DNA of 64,000 bases from Sphingomonas natans (GCF_030546695.1 NZ_JAUOTP010000004.1:310001-374000); one strand, 5' to 3'. Positions 18,486 to 27,167 are shown, numbered from the stretch's first letter. The notes: generated by a model from the sequence alone, not told the origin. Translations and numbers: made by a program.

Positions 18486-19115
18486 ATGGCACATGTAATC
18501 CCGGGCAATAACGGCGAGGAGCCCGTCTTCTACCTCGCCGACGAGCATGATCACGAAGCCGGCGGCAGCACGATGCTGGGCTTCTGGATGTACCTGATGA
18601 GCGATTGCCTCATCTTCGCGATGCTGTTCGCCTGCTACGGCGTCTATGGCGGCAGCTATGCGGGCGGCCCGAAGCCTTCCGAGATCTTCGAGCTGCCGCT
18701 GGTCGCGGTCAACACGACGATGCTGCTGCTGTCGTCGATCACCTATGGCTTCGCGATGCTGGCGATGGACGAGAATCGCAAGACCGGCACGCTCGTCTGG
18801 CTGGCGATCACCGGCCTGTTCGGCGCGGCGTTCATCGGCATCGAGCTGAGCGAATTCCATGCGCTGATCGCCGAAGGCGCGACCCCGCAGCGCAGCGCCT
18901 TCCTGTCCTCCTTCTTCACGCTGGTCGCCACGCACGGCCTCCACGTTTCGATCGGCCTGATCTGGCTGGTGACGCTGATGGTGCAGGTCGCGCGCGGCGG
19001 GCTGATCGCGGCCAACAAGCGGCGGCTGATGTGCCTGTCGCTGTTCTGGCACTTCCTCGACGTGATCTGGATCGGGGTGTTCACCTTCGTCTATCTGATG
19101 GGAGTCATTCGATGA
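18486..19115 (+). CDS. cyoC: Quinol oxidase subunit III (CyoC type)
   Basis: A 209-residue inner-membrane subunit with five hydrophobic segments, the bacterial quinol oxidase length. Family signatures include '[20 protein letters not shown]', a Glu in '[13 protein letters not shown]' and '[17 protein letters not shown]' with the expected histidines. It stabilises the subunit I core. It begins four bases after cyoB and its stop overlaps the cyoD start (ATGA), so the two are translationally coupled. Confidence 0.96.
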   Translation: MAHVIPGNNGEEPVFYLADEHDHEAGGSTMLGFWMYLMSDCLIFAMLFACYGVYGGSYAGGPKPSEIFELPLVAVNTTMLLLSSITYGFAMLAMDENRKTGTLVWLAITGLFGAAFIGIELSEFHALIAEGATPQRSAFLSSFFTLVATHGLHVSIGLIWLVTLMVQVARGGLIAANKRRLMCLSLFWHFLDVIWIGVFTFVYLMGVIR

Positions 19116-19474
19116 GCGGCGACACGCATGGCCATGGCGATGCGCCGGCGCACGGCTCGCGCCGGACCTATCTGACCGGCTTCGCGCTGTCGGTGATACT
19201 GACCGCCATCCCCTTCTGGCTGGTGATGGACGGCAGCTTCGGCAAGCAGGCGACGGCATTGGCGATCATGGGCTTCGCGCTCGTCCAGGTGCTCGTCCAC
19301 ATGATCTATTTCCTCCATCTCGATGCGCGGTCCGAAGGCGGCTGGAACCTGATGGCGCTGATCTTCACGGTCGTGATGGTCGCGATCGGGCTCGTCGGAT
19401 CCTTGTGGGTCATGCACCATCTGAACATGAACATGATGCCGGGCATGGGATCGGGCGACACGAGCGGCATGTGA
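19112..19474 (+). CDS. cyoD: Quinol oxidase subunit IV (CyoD type)
   Basis: A 120-residue subunit with three transmembrane helices, the usual CyoD size. It opens with a His-rich tract ('[19 protein letters not shown]') followed by '[17 protein letters not shown]', and ends with a Met-rich tail ('[15 protein letters not shown]'). CyoD assists CuB and haem assembly. The ATG overlaps the cyoC stop. No CyoE (haem O synthase) gene follows; instead SURF1 overlaps its end. Confidence 0.94.
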   Translation: MSGDTHGHGDAPAHGSRRTYLTGFALSVILTAIPFWLVMDGSFGKQATALAIMGFALVQVLVHMIYFLHLDARSEGGWNLMALIFTVVMVAIGLVGSLWVMHHLNMNMMPGMGSGDTSGM

Positions 19475-20151
19475 AGCGCGTCGCTATCGCGGCGTTGCTG
19501 ACGCTGACGGTGGCGGCGCTCGTGTCGCTCGGCGTGTGGCAGGTCCAGCGCCGTGCCTGGAAGCATGATTTGGTCGCGCAGGTCGATCGCCGGCTGGCGG
19601 CGCCGCCGATCGACGCCCCCGGCCCCGCCGCATGGCGACGGATCGGCCCTGCCGACGTCTATACGCGTATCATCGTCCACGGCATTCTGCGCGCCGATCG
19701 CCAGACCTTTGTGCAGGCGGTGACCGGCTACGGCCCGGGCTTCTGGGTCATGGCGCCGGTCGAGACCGATCGCGGCTTCACCCTCCTCGTTAATCGCGGC
19801 TTCGTGCCGCAGGACCTTCGTCGGACCGCCCGCAGGCCGGTGCCGGTCACGATCTCCGGCCTGCTCCGCCTGAGCGAGCCCGGCGGCGGCTTCCTGCGGA
19901 CCAACGATCCCGCCGCGGACCGCTGGTATTCGCGCGACGTGGCCGCGATCGCCGCGCGACGGTCGCTCGGCGTGGTCGCGCCCTACTTCATCGATGGCGA
20001 CGCGCGGCCCGGCGAGAGCTGGCCAAAAGGCGGGCTGACGATCGTCACCTTTCCCGACAATCACCTGCTCTACGCGATCACCTGGTTCACGATGGCCACC
20101 TTGCTGGCCGGCACCGGCCTGCGGATGGCGTGGCGCCGCCGCCGGCGCTAG
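19471..20151 (+). CDS. SURF1 family oxidase assembly protein
   Basis: A 226-residue protein with an N-terminal membrane helix (residues 4-22), a periplasmic domain and a C-terminal helix ('YAITWFTMATLLAGTGLRMA'). The motifs 'LGVWQVQRRAWK' and 'LLVNRGFVP' are standard for SURF1, which helps insert haem A into oxidase subunit I. The start is a GTG lying inside the end of cyoD (ATGTGA), so coupling is direct; the longer frame would run through cyoD and is rejected. Alphaproteobacteria such as Paracoccus carry a quinol-oxidase-specific SURF1 beside their ba3 oxidase genes, and the context here matches that. Confidence 0.93.
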   Translation: MKRVAIAALLTLTVAALVSLGVWQVQRRAWKHDLVAQVDRRLAAPPIDAPGPAAWRRIGPADVYTRIIVHGILRADRQTFVQAVTGYGPGFWVMAPVETDRGFTLLVNRGFVPQDLRRTARRPVPVTISGLLRLSEPGGGFLRTNDPAADRWYSRDVAAIAARRSLGVVAPYFIDGDARPGESWPKGGLTIVTFPDNHLLYAITWFTMATLLAGTGLRMAWRRRRR

Positions 20152-20160
20152 GACCGGCGC

Positions 20161-21444
20161 ATGCCCTTTCCCGCCGATCCGGCGCGGTACAGCGCCGCGC
20201 TCGCGGGCGGCCGCAACATGCTGCTGCTCAGCCATCTCCGCCTGGTGGCGCTGCTGGGACAGCTCGTCACGATCCTGGTGGTGCGCTTCGGGCTGAACAT
20301 CAGCCTCCCGCTGGGGCCGATGATCGCGGTGGTCGCCGCGCTGGCGGGGCTCAACATCTGGTCGCTGGTCTTCCTCGCGCGCGGGGGGACGGTCACGAAC
20401 CGGGGCCTGTTCCTGGCGCTGCTCGTCGATTTCGCCGCGCTGACGGCGCAATTCTACATGAGCGGCGGCGCGACCAATCCGTTCGCGCCGATCGGCCTGC
20501 TCCAGATCGTGATCGGTGCAGTCCTGCTGGAAGCCTGGTCGAGCTGGGTGCTGCTCGTGCTGCACAGCATCGCCTTCGGCCTGCTCTCGCTCTACCACCG
20601 CCCGCTGGCGCTGCCGGAAGGCTATGCGAGCGCGATCTCGCCGGTCCAGCTGTTCGCGAGCTGGGTCAATTTCGTGCTCGTCGCGGTCCTGCTCGTCTTC
20701 TTCGTCACGCGGATCAGCCGCAACCTGCGGCAGCGCGACGCCAGCATCGCCCGTATGCAGCAGCAGGCGGCGGAGGAGGATCATATCGTGCGGATGGGGC
20801 TGCTTGCCTCGGGCGCCGCGCACGAGCTCGGCACGCCGTTATCGTCGCTATCGGTGATCCTCGGAGACTGGCGCAAGCAGCCCGCGCTCGCCGCCGATCC
20901 CGAGGAGATCGCCGAGATGCAGGCGGCGGTGGCACGCTGCAAGGATATCGTCGGCGGAATCCTCTATGCGGCGGGCGAGGCGCGCGGGGAGGATCTGGAA
21001 CGCACGACGCTGCGCCACTTCCTCGTCGCGGTCACGACCACCTGGTCCGCCCAGCGCCCCGGCCTGCTGACCCTCGACGACAAGCTGGATCCCGACCCCG
21101 AGGTCGTCGTCGATCGGACGCTCGCGCAGATCCTGACGAACATCCTCGAAAATGCTGCCGAGGCCGAGGCCTCGCGCATCGAGATGAACGTGAGGATCAG
21201 CGAAGGCATCATCGATCTGACCGTGACCGACGACGGCGTCGGATTTCCGCCGGCGATGCTGGAGACGATCGGGCAGCCCTATCGATCGAGCAAGGATCGG
21301 CGCGGCGCCGGGCTCGGCCTGTTCCTCGCGGTCAACGTCCTGCGCAAGCTGGGCGGCACGGTGGCGGTGCGCAACGGCGCGGTGCGCGGCGCCGTCGTCA
21401 CTCTCATGGTGCCGCTCGCGGCGCTTACCCCGGAGCCGTCATGA
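20161..21444 (+). CDS. regB: RegB/PrrB-type redox sensor histidine kinase
   Basis: A 427-residue sensor with six hydrophobic segments in residues 20-190. The loop 'SGGATNPF' (residues 101-108) matches the ubiquinone-binding GGxxNPF signature of RegB. The phospho-acceptor is H221 in 'AAHELGTPLS', and C260 in 'VARCKDIVGG' is in the place of the redox-active cysteine of Rhodobacter RegB. ATPase boxes 'ILTNILENAAEA' and 'RGAGLGLFLAVNVL' follow. It would report quinone-pool state and inhibit or activate itself accordingly. It begins ten bases after SURF1, so oxidase and redox sensor are likely one transcript, giving feedback from respiration to gene control. Confidence 0.94.
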   Translation: MPFPADPARYSAALAGGRNMLLLSHLRLVALLGQLVTILVVRFGLNISLPLGPMIAVVAALAGLNIWSLVFLARGGTVTNRGLFLALLVDFAALTAQFYMSGGATNPFAPIGLLQIVIGAVLLEAWSSWVLLVLHSIAFGLLSLYHRPLALPEGYASAISPVQLFASWVNFVLVAVLLVFFVTRISRNLRQRDASIARMQQQAAEEDHIVRMGLLASGAAHELGTPLSSLSVILGDWRKQPALAADPEEIAEMQAAVARCKDIVGGILYAAGEARGEDLERTTLRHFLVAVTTTWSAQRPGLLTLDDKLDPDPEVVVDRTLAQILTNILENAAEAEASRIEMNVRISEGIIDLTVTDDGVGFPPAMLETIGQPYRSSKDRRGAGLGLFLAVNVLRKLGGTVAVRNGAVRGAVVTLMVPLAALTPEPS

Positions 21445-21971
21445 CCGATCGCCGCCTGCTAGTGATCGAGGACGATGCGGGGTTCGCGAAGACGCTCGCG
21501 CGCTCGTTCGAACGCCGCGGCTATGAGGTGCGGGTGCTTCACGATGCGGCGGGGCTGGCGGACCTGCTTGCCGGTTTCGCGCCGGGCTTCGCCGTCGTCG
21601 ATCTGCGGTTGCGTGCCTCGTCCGGCCTCGCCTGCGTGGAGGCGCTGCACGGCCATGATTCGGCGATGAAGATCATCGTGCTGACCGGCTTCGCGAGCAT
21701 CGCCACGGCCGTGGAAGCGATCAAGCTGGGCGCGACCAACTATCTCACCAAGCCTTCCGACAGCGACGATATCGAACGCGCGTTCGGCCAGGGCGCGGGC
21801 GATGCGGCGGCAGACCTCGCTGCGGCGCCGACCTCGATCAAGACGCTGGAATGGGAGCGTATCCACCAGACACTCGCGGATACCGACTTCAACATCTCGG
21901 AGGCCGCGCGTCGCCTCGGCATGCATCGGCGCACGCTCGCGAGGAAGCTCGACAAGCGGCACATACGCTAG
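21441..21971 (+). CDS. regA: RegA/PrrA-type response regulator
   Basis: A 176-residue two-domain regulator. The receiver has phospho-acceptor D54 ('AVVDLRLRASSG'), Thr in 'IVLTGFAS' and Lys in 'YLTKPSDSDDI'. The C-terminal Fis-like helix-turn-helix 'NISEAARRLGMHRRTLARKL' is the RegA/ActR signature that binds promoters of respiration, fixation and photosynthesis genes. The ATG overlaps the regB stop (ATGA). The linker between domains is Ala-rich and lacks the Pro stretch of some RegA proteins. It is the last gene of the block; the next gene converges eight bases away. Confidence 0.94.
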   Translation: MTDRRLLVIEDDAGFAKTLARSFERRGYEVRVLHDAAGLADLLAGFAPGFAVVDLRLRASSGLACVEALHGHDSAMKIIVLTGFASIATAVEAIKLGATNYLTKPSDSDDIERAFGQGAGDAAADLAAAPTSIKTLEWERIHQTLADTDFNISEAARRLGMHRRTLARKLDKRHIR

Positions 21972-21978
21972 GAGATCG

Positions 21979-22236
21979 CTAGAGGCCGATCTTTTCGAGC
22001 GCCGAGGCGAGCTCCGCGTTCATCGATGCATCCTCCTTGGGCAGCAGGCGATTGAGCGCCGTCTGCACGCGCGTCTGGGCCACCTGCAGCGTCTTGTGGC
22101 GGACGCTGCGGATCGCATTGGTCCGCCAGGACGGGCTTTCCCCGAGCAGCGCTTCCCACTTGGCTTCCTCCGCGGCTAGGATCGCCAAAGCCAGGCGCAG
22201 CCCGTCCCGGCGGCCATGGGCATAGTCTTCGGACAT
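21979..22236 (-). CDS. Small helical protein of unknown function, 85 aa
   Basis: I do not recognise a named family. The 85-residue product is soluble and wholly helical in appearance: 'DGLRLALAILAAEEAKWEALL' and 'RHKTLQVAQTRVQTALNRLL' have heptad-like spacing, so a short helical bundle is likely. The start is well supported by AAGGAG seven bases upstream. It is convergent with regA and divergent from the membrane protein at 22345. A frame that runs from here to 23160 on the same strand is chance readthrough and is not used. Confidence 0.7.
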   Translation of the reverse strand: MSEDYAHGRRDGLRLALAILAAEEAKWEALLGESPSWRTNAIRSVRHKTLQVAQTRVQTALNRLLPKEDASMNAELASALEKIGL

Positions 22237-22344
22237 CCGGCACTCCTTCGGCGACGGCACCGTCATAGGGCAATGGCCGCCGATATGCGCAACTGACCGA
22301 CCGTTCGACCGTTGACCCGGCTTCCAGATACGAAGGATCGACTC

Positions 22345-22776
22345 ATGACGCACAAGCCGCCGGTCCCCCAGGCTTCGGTCTCGCCCTACCCGCTCCACCC
22401 GGCGCCCATCGTCGAGAAGGCGGCACCGATCCCGACCAGGCCGAGCGAGGCTCCAAAGAAGGAGCTGGGACGATCCGGCGCGATCCTGTCGATCGGCGCC
22501 GCTGTCGGATTGGGCGCTGCGCTCGCGGGCCTGTTCTATTCGCGACGCCGTCGGCCGGCCGCCACGCCGCCCGCCAAGCGGGCGCGGCGCGGAGACGACA
22601 AGCGGAAGCGCGGCGCGGGCGACAGATCGCGGGTCGCTGCCGGCGAACCCTATGAAGTCGCCTATTTTGCCCGCAAGCACGGCATCGGCTCGGCCGAGGC
22701 ACGCAGCATCATCAAGGAGGCAGGTTCCGATCGGAAGGCCGCGAACGCGTTGGCCGAACGGCGCAAGCAGGCGTGA
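22345..22776 (+). CDS. Membrane-anchored basic protein with DUF3606-like C-terminus
   Basis: A 143-residue protein of unknown role. A Pro-rich N-terminus (residues 4-40) precedes one hydrophobic segment ('SIGAAVGLGAALAGLFYS'), then a strongly basic stretch ('RRRRPAATPPAKRARRGDDK') and a C-terminal helical domain, 'EVAYFARKHGIGSAEARSII', that resembles DUF3606 small proteins. The basic region could bind nucleic acid or phospholipid headgroups near the membrane. The ATG at 22345 has GAAGGA upstream. It is the gene before the KaiC homologue, 147 bp away on the same strand; DUF3606-like proteins are often stress-linked, but no function can be read here. Confidence 0.65.
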   Translation: MTHKPPVPQASVSPYPLHPAPIVEKAAPIPTRPSEAPKKELGRSGAILSIGAAVGLGAALAGLFYSRRRRPAATPPAKRARRGDDKRKRGAGDRSRVAAGEPYEVAYFARKHGIGSAEARSIIKEAGSDRKAANALAERRKQA

Positions 22777-22923
22777 CAGTGGTGTAGCCGGTCCTGCGGC
22801 GCCGAGGCGACCGATCCGCTTCCGCCCGTTTGACCCAGGACCGTCGCTATCGTTACCGACTGAACCTTCTGGAAGCCGAAGTGTTGGGGCGGGTCTAGCG
22901 AGGCCCCGAGAGAAGGATGGACG

Positions 22924-24435
22924 TTGGCGTTGGACGAAGCACTTCCCCGCCCTGCCTGCACGGGGATCAGCGGGCTCGACGGTATCCTGAACGGCGGTCT
23001 CACTCCCGACAGGATGTATCTGGTCGAAGGCACGCCGGGGACAGGCAAGACCACGCTGGGTTTGACCTTCCTCCTGCGCGGCGCCGAAGAGGGCGAGGCG
23101 GGCCTGTACATCACGCTGGCCGAGACCGAGGCCGAGCTTCGTGCGGTCGCGAAGACGCACGGCTGGTCATTGGACAGCCTGGAGCTGTTCGAGATGGTAC
23201 CCGCCGACGGGCTCGGCCAGGAATATGAGCAGACCCTGCTCCATCCCAGCGAAGTCGAGCTCGGCGAGACGGTTCGCGACATCATGGCGAAGGTCGACGA
23301 GCTCAAGCCGACGCGGGTCGTGCTCGACAGCCTGTCCGAACTGAGACTGCTCGCCCAGAGCCCGATCCGGTATCGCCGCCAGATCCTGGCGCTCAAGCAT
23401 TTTTTCTCGACGCGACGCTGCACTGTGCTGTTCCTGGACGACAAGAGCGCGAGCGGGAGCGATCTCCAGCTTCACAGCATCGCGCATGGCGTGATCGCGC
23501 TCGAGCAGACCCTGTCCGGTTTCGGAGCGCAGCGGCGCCGGCTGCACGTCGTCAAGATGCGCGGTGTCCAGTTCAGCGGCGGCTATCACGATTTCGAGAT
23601 CAAGCCGGGCGGCCTGTGCGTGTATCGGCGGCTGGTCGCCTCCGCGCACCAGATCGCGGTGTCCGGTCCGCCGGTTTCGACCGGCTCGCCGGGGCTCGAC
23701 ATGCTCCTCGGCGGCGGATTGGTGCCCGGCACGGCGACGTTGCTGACGGGGCCGGCCGGCGTCGGCAAGACCACCGCATCGATCCAATGTATGGTCGCGG
23801 CGCTGAAGCGGGGCGAGAAAGCCGCCTATTTTCTGTTCGACGAGAGGCTCCCGACGCTGCTCGCCCGCAGCGCCGCGCTCGGCATGGATCTTCAACCCTA
23901 TCTCGACGATGGCAGCCTCGAACTGCGCGCGATCGACCCCGCCGAAATGTCGCCCGGCGAATTCGCCGGCTCGATCGAGTCGAGCGTCGAGGATCGGGGG
24001 GTCACGCTCGTCGTGATCGACAGCCTCAATGCCTATATGCTGTCGATGCCGAACGAGCAGTTTCTCGTGCTGCAGATGCACGAGCTGCTGACCTATCTCG
24101 GCCAGAAGGGCGTCGTCAGTCTCCTGATCCTCGGTCTCCACGGCGTCATGGGCGACGTCCGCGCGGATATCGATCTCAGCTATCTCTCCGACACGGTCGC
24201 GCAGCTGCGCTATTTCGAGGCGCAGGGCGAGGTCCGCCAGGCGATCTCGGTGATCAAGACGCGCACCACCCGCCACGAACGCACGATCCGCGAATTCCGG
24301 ATCGGACAGAATGGCTTGCAGGTCGGCGATCCGTTGCGTGCATTTCAGGGTGTCCTGACGGGCGTGCCGACCTTCTCCGGCGAGGGAAAGACGCTGATGG
24401 CCAGCCGCATGGGCACGCTGGACTCACACGGCTAG
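22924..24435 (+). CDS. kaiC: KaiC-like tandem RecA-fold ATPase
   Basis: A 503-residue protein with two KaiC (RecA-type) domains. Walker A motifs are 'GTPGTGKTT' (K42) and 'GPAGVGKTT' (K282). The region equivalent to the cyanobacterial phosphosites S431/T432 reads S419/Y420 ('LSYLSDT'), so the Ser is kept and the Thr is Tyr. The paired catalytic glutamates are single: 'LAET' in domain I and 'FDER' in domain II. The C-terminal 'RTIREFRIGQNGL' matches KaiC; the A-loop tail is short. TTG is the best start, eight bases after GAGAAGG. No kaiA or kaiB is present. Its stop overlaps the start of a hybrid kinase by one base, so KaiC probably acts with that kinase in stress or time-of-day signalling. 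Confidence 0.92.
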   Translation: MALDEALPRPACTGISGLDGILNGGLTPDRMYLVEGTPGTGKTTLGLTFLLRGAEEGEAGLYITLAETEAELRAVAKTHGWSLDSLELFEMVPADGLGQEYEQTLLHPSEVELGETVRDIMAKVDELKPTRVVLDSLSELRLLAQSPIRYRRQILALKHFFSTRRCTVLFLDDKSASGSDLQLHSIAHGVIALEQTLSGFGAQRRRLHVVKMRGVQFSGGYHDFEIKPGGLCVYRRLVASAHQIAVSGPPVSTGSPGLDMLLGGGLVPGTATLLTGPAGVGKTTASIQCMVAALKRGEKAAYFLFDERLPTLLARSAALGMDLQPYLDDGSLELRAIDPAEMSPGEFAGSIESSVEDRGVTLVVIDSLNAYMLSMPNEQFLVLQMHELLTYLGQKGVVSLLILGLHGVMGDVRADIDLSYLSDTVAQLRYFEAQGEVRQAISVIKTRTTRHERTIREFRIGQNGLQVGDPLRAFQGVLTGVPTFSGEGKTLMASRMGTLDSHG

Positions 24436-26417
24436 TGGATATCCGCGTCCTCATCTTGGCGCCCCGCGGACGGGATTCGGCGATCGCGGCCGAACTCATG
24501 AGCAAGAACCAGATCAACGCCGTCATCTGCGGCGATCTCGCGGAATTGCTGGCGGGTTTGCAGGAGGGCGCTGGCGCGGTGCTCCTGACCGAGGAGGCGC
24601 TGACGATCGGCAACCCGGCCGAGATTATGGCGTGGGTGGCCGCGCAGCCGAAATGGTCCGACATGCCGTTCATCGTGCTGGCCAACGGCACGCGCGCGCC
24701 CCGCACGGCGATCGCCACGAGCCGTTTGAGCGAGCTCGGCAATGTCGTGCTGCTCGAACGGCCGCTCCATGCCGAAGCGATGCTCGGCGCGATCCGCTCG
24801 GCCCGGAAGGCGCGTCAGCGCCAATATGAAGTCCGCGATGCGGCCGAAACGATGGAACGCGCCGTCGTCGACCGCACCCGCGACCTGGAGACCGCGCGCG
24901 AAAGCCTGGAGATCGCGCTCGACGCGGCCGGCATGGGCAGTTGGGATCTGGATCTCGCGACGGGCGAGGCGCGCAGGACGCAGCGCCATGACGAGATCTT
25001 CGGCTATACGGATTCCTGTCGCCGCTGGGATATCGAGACGTTCGTTTCGCATGTGGACGCCGGTGACCGCGATCGCGCCGCGGCCGTGTTCGACAGGGCG
25101 CTGGAGACGGGCTCGATCGAGCTGGAATGCGGCATCGCCGCCGTCGATGGCCGCCACCGCTGGATCGTCGTCAAGGGCCGCGTGCGCTATGACGAGGATG
25201 GGCGGCCGACGCGGATGTCGGGAGTCGTCTCGGATGTGACCGATCGCAAGGAGGCCGATGCGCAACTCGCGCAGGCGCAGAAAATGGATGCGATCGGCCA
25301 GCTGACCGGCGGGGTGGCGCACGATTTCAACAATCTCCTGACCCCGATCGTGGGCAGCCTCGACATGATGCGCCGTCGTCATGCGGACGACGAGCGGACC
25401 CAGCGCATGGTCACCGGCGCGTTGCAGGCCGCCGAGCGCGCCGCGACGCTGACTCAGCGCCTGCTGGCCTTTGCCCGGCGGCAGGCTCTCCAGCCGAAGG
25501 CGGTCGATGTCGGCGCGCTGATCGATGGCATTGCGGACCTCATCCGTCGCTCGCTCGGCCCCTCGATCAACGTGGTGCTGGAGCTTCCGGGCGACGTCTC
25601 GTCGGCGCGCGTCGATCCCAACCAGCTCGAGCTCGCTTTGCTGAACCTCGCGATCAACGCCCGCGATGCGATGCCCAGCGGCGGCCGCCTGACGATCGCC
25701 GCCGGCACCGCCGTTCTGGACGACCGCAACACGATCGGATTGCCGGGGGGAAGCTATGTGCGGCTCGTCGCGGCGGATACGGGCTTCGGGATGGACGCCG
25801 CCACGCTGGCGAGGGCGACCGAACCCTTCTTCTCCACCAAGGGTATCGGCGAAGGCACAGGGCTGGGTCTCTCGATGGTCCACGGGCTGGCCGCACAATC
25901 GGGCGGAGCGCTGCGGCTCAGCAGCACGCCCGGCACCGGGACGGAAGTCGAGCTCTGGTTGCCGGCAACCGACGAGGCGGCGAGCGATGCCGGCGAAGCC
26001 CGTCCGGAACCGGTCAAGGCCCGGCGAGCGGCGACCGTGCTGCTCGTCGATGACGAGGAGCTGGTGCGATCCGGCACGGCCGATATGCTGCGCGACATCG
26101 GATATGTCGTCGTCGAGATGGGATCGGCCAGCCAGGCGATGAGCGCCATCCGATCGGGTATCCAGGTCGATGTGCTCGTCAGCGATTATCTGATGCCCGG
26201 CATGACGGGCGGTGCGCTGATCTCGGGTCTGAGGTCTGCCGGAAACCAGCTCCCGGCGCTGCTCGTCACCGGCTATGCCGCCGCCGGCGAAGACGTGCCC
26301 GGCAACGTGCCGCGGCTCGCCAAGCCGTTTCGGCAGGCCGACCTTGCCGCGAAGGTCGACGATCTGCTGCGCGACGGCGGAGCGCGTGCCCGACGGTTGA
26401 ACGCCGTCCAGCCGTAG
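24435..26417 (+). CDS. Hybrid histidine kinase coupled to KaiC (pseudo-receiver - PAS - HisKA - HATPase - REC)
   Basis: A 660-residue soluble kinase starting at a GTG that shares its first base with the last base of the kaiC stop. Residues 1-125 look like a receiver fold without its acidic acceptor ('AVLLTEEAL' where D is expected) and with Arg in place of the C-terminal Lys ('LLERPLHAEAML'), hence a pseudo-receiver. A coiled linker and a PAS/PAC domain (about 160-275) follow. HisKA 'LTGGVAHDFNNLLTPIVG' has acceptor H296; ATPase boxes are '[15 protein letters not shown]' and '[15 protein letters not shown]'. A normal receiver ends the protein ('DVLVSDYLMPGMTG'). The pseudo-receiver is a plausible contact for KaiC, by analogy with cyanobacterial clock-output kinases. 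Confidence 0.92.
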   Translation: MDIRVLILAPRGRDSAIAAELMSKNQINAVICGDLAELLAGLQEGAGAVLLTEEALTIGNPAEIMAWVAAQPKWSDMPFIVLANGTRAPRTAIATSRLSELGNVVLLERPLHAEAMLGAIRSARKARQRQYEVRDAAETMERAVVDRTRDLETARESLEIALDAAGMGSWDLDLATGEARRTQRHDEIFGYTDSCRRWDIETFVSHVDAGDRDRAAAVFDRALETGSIELECGIAAVDGRHRWIVVKGRVRYDEDGRPTRMSGVVSDVTDRKEADAQLAQAQKMDAIGQLTGGVAHDFNNLLTPIVGSLDMMRRRHADDERTQRMVTGALQAAERAATLTQRLLAFARRQALQPKAVDVGALIDGIADLIRRSLGPSINVVLELPGDVSSARVDPNQLELALLNLAINARDAMPSGGRLTIAAGTAVLDDRNTIGLPGGSYVRLVAADTGFGMDAATLARATEPFFSTKGIGEGTGLGLSMVHGLAAQSGGALRLSSTPGTGTEVELWLPATDEAASDAGEARPEPVKARRAATVLLVDDEELVRSGTADMLRDIGYVVVEMGSASQAMSAIRSGIQVDVLVSDYLMPGMTGGALISGLRSAGNQLPALLVTGYAAAGEDVPGNVPRLAKPFRQADLAAKVDDLLRDGGARARRLNAVQP

Positions 26418-26501
26418 CCCAATACGACGTGGCAGCGGCCGCCATTAGACGGACCTCGGACGTGCACGCGCGCCGCTCGCCCAAATCGCAGGAGCATGAC
26501 G

Positions 26502-27110
26502 ATGATCGAGCGAACCGAGGAACGGCACGCCGAGAAGATGAAAAAGAAGCAGGCTGCGCAGAACAAGATCGTCGCGGCCAAGACGGTGGAGAAGGGCCTG
26601 CTCATCGTCCACACCGGCAAGGGCAAGGGCAAGACGACCGCGGCGCTGGGCATGGTCGTGCGCGCGATCGGCCACGGCCAGAAGGTCGGCGTCGTGCAGT
26701 TCGTGAAGGGCGCGATGGCGACCGGCGAGAAGCTGGTGTTCGATGCTTTTCCCGACAATGTCGAGTTCAAGCCGATGGGCGAGGGCTTCACCTGGGACAC
26801 GCAGGATCGCGCGCGCGACATCGCGGTGGCGCGCGAAGCGTGGGAAGAGGTCAAGCGCATGATCGCCGACCCGAGCTACGCGATGGTGCTCGCCGACGAG
26901 CTCAATATCGTGCTGCGCTACGACTATCTGCCGCTGAACGAGGTGCTGGAGGCGCTCCGCGCGAAGCCGGCGATGACGCATGTCATCGTCACCGGCCGCA
27001 ACGCGCCCGAAGCGCTCATCGAGATGGCCGATCTCGTCACCGAGATGACGTCGATCAAACACCCTTTTCGAGAGCAGGGCGTGAAGGCGCAGGCCGGCAT
27101 AGAATTCTGA
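26502..27110 (+). CDS. cobO: Cob(I)yrinic acid a,c-diamide adenosyltransferase
   Basis: A 202-residue cytosolic enzyme that transfers the adenosyl group of ATP to cob(I)alamin or cobinamide precursors. It opens with a charged helix ('EERHAEKMKKKQAAQNK'), then the Walker A 'VHTGKGKGKTTAALGMVVRA', 'VQFVKGAM' and 'VLADELNIVLRYDYLP', all standard for CobO/BtuR. 'VIVTGRNAPEALIEMADLVT' and 'KHPFREQGVKAQAGIEF' close the protein as usual. An earlier ATG at 26496 is in frame, but the AGGAG box (26490-26494) is properly spaced only for 26502. It converges with the substrate-binding protein gene of a BtuFCD-like importer, together forming a B12 salvage set. Confidence 0.95.
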   Translation: MIERTEERHAEKMKKKQAAQNKIVAAKTVEKGLLIVHTGKGKGKTTAALGMVVRAIGHGQKVGVVQFVKGAMATGEKLVFDAFPDNVEFKPMGEGFTWDTQDRARDIAVAREAWEEVKRMIADPSYAMVLADELNIVLRYDYLPLNEVLEALRAKPAMTHVIVTGRNAPEALIEMADLVTEMTSIKHPFREQGVKAQAGIEF

Positions 27111-27167
27111 TGTCTGTCAGCGCGTCGCCGATACAGTCGCCGGTGCAGGGAGGCGATCCCGCGGCGT

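Noticed and set aside
22237-23160. Extension of the 85-residue protein to a 393-residue frame
   Set aside because: It would run through the DUF3606-like gene and KaiC on the opposite strand; the real start has a strong ribosome-binding site at 22236.
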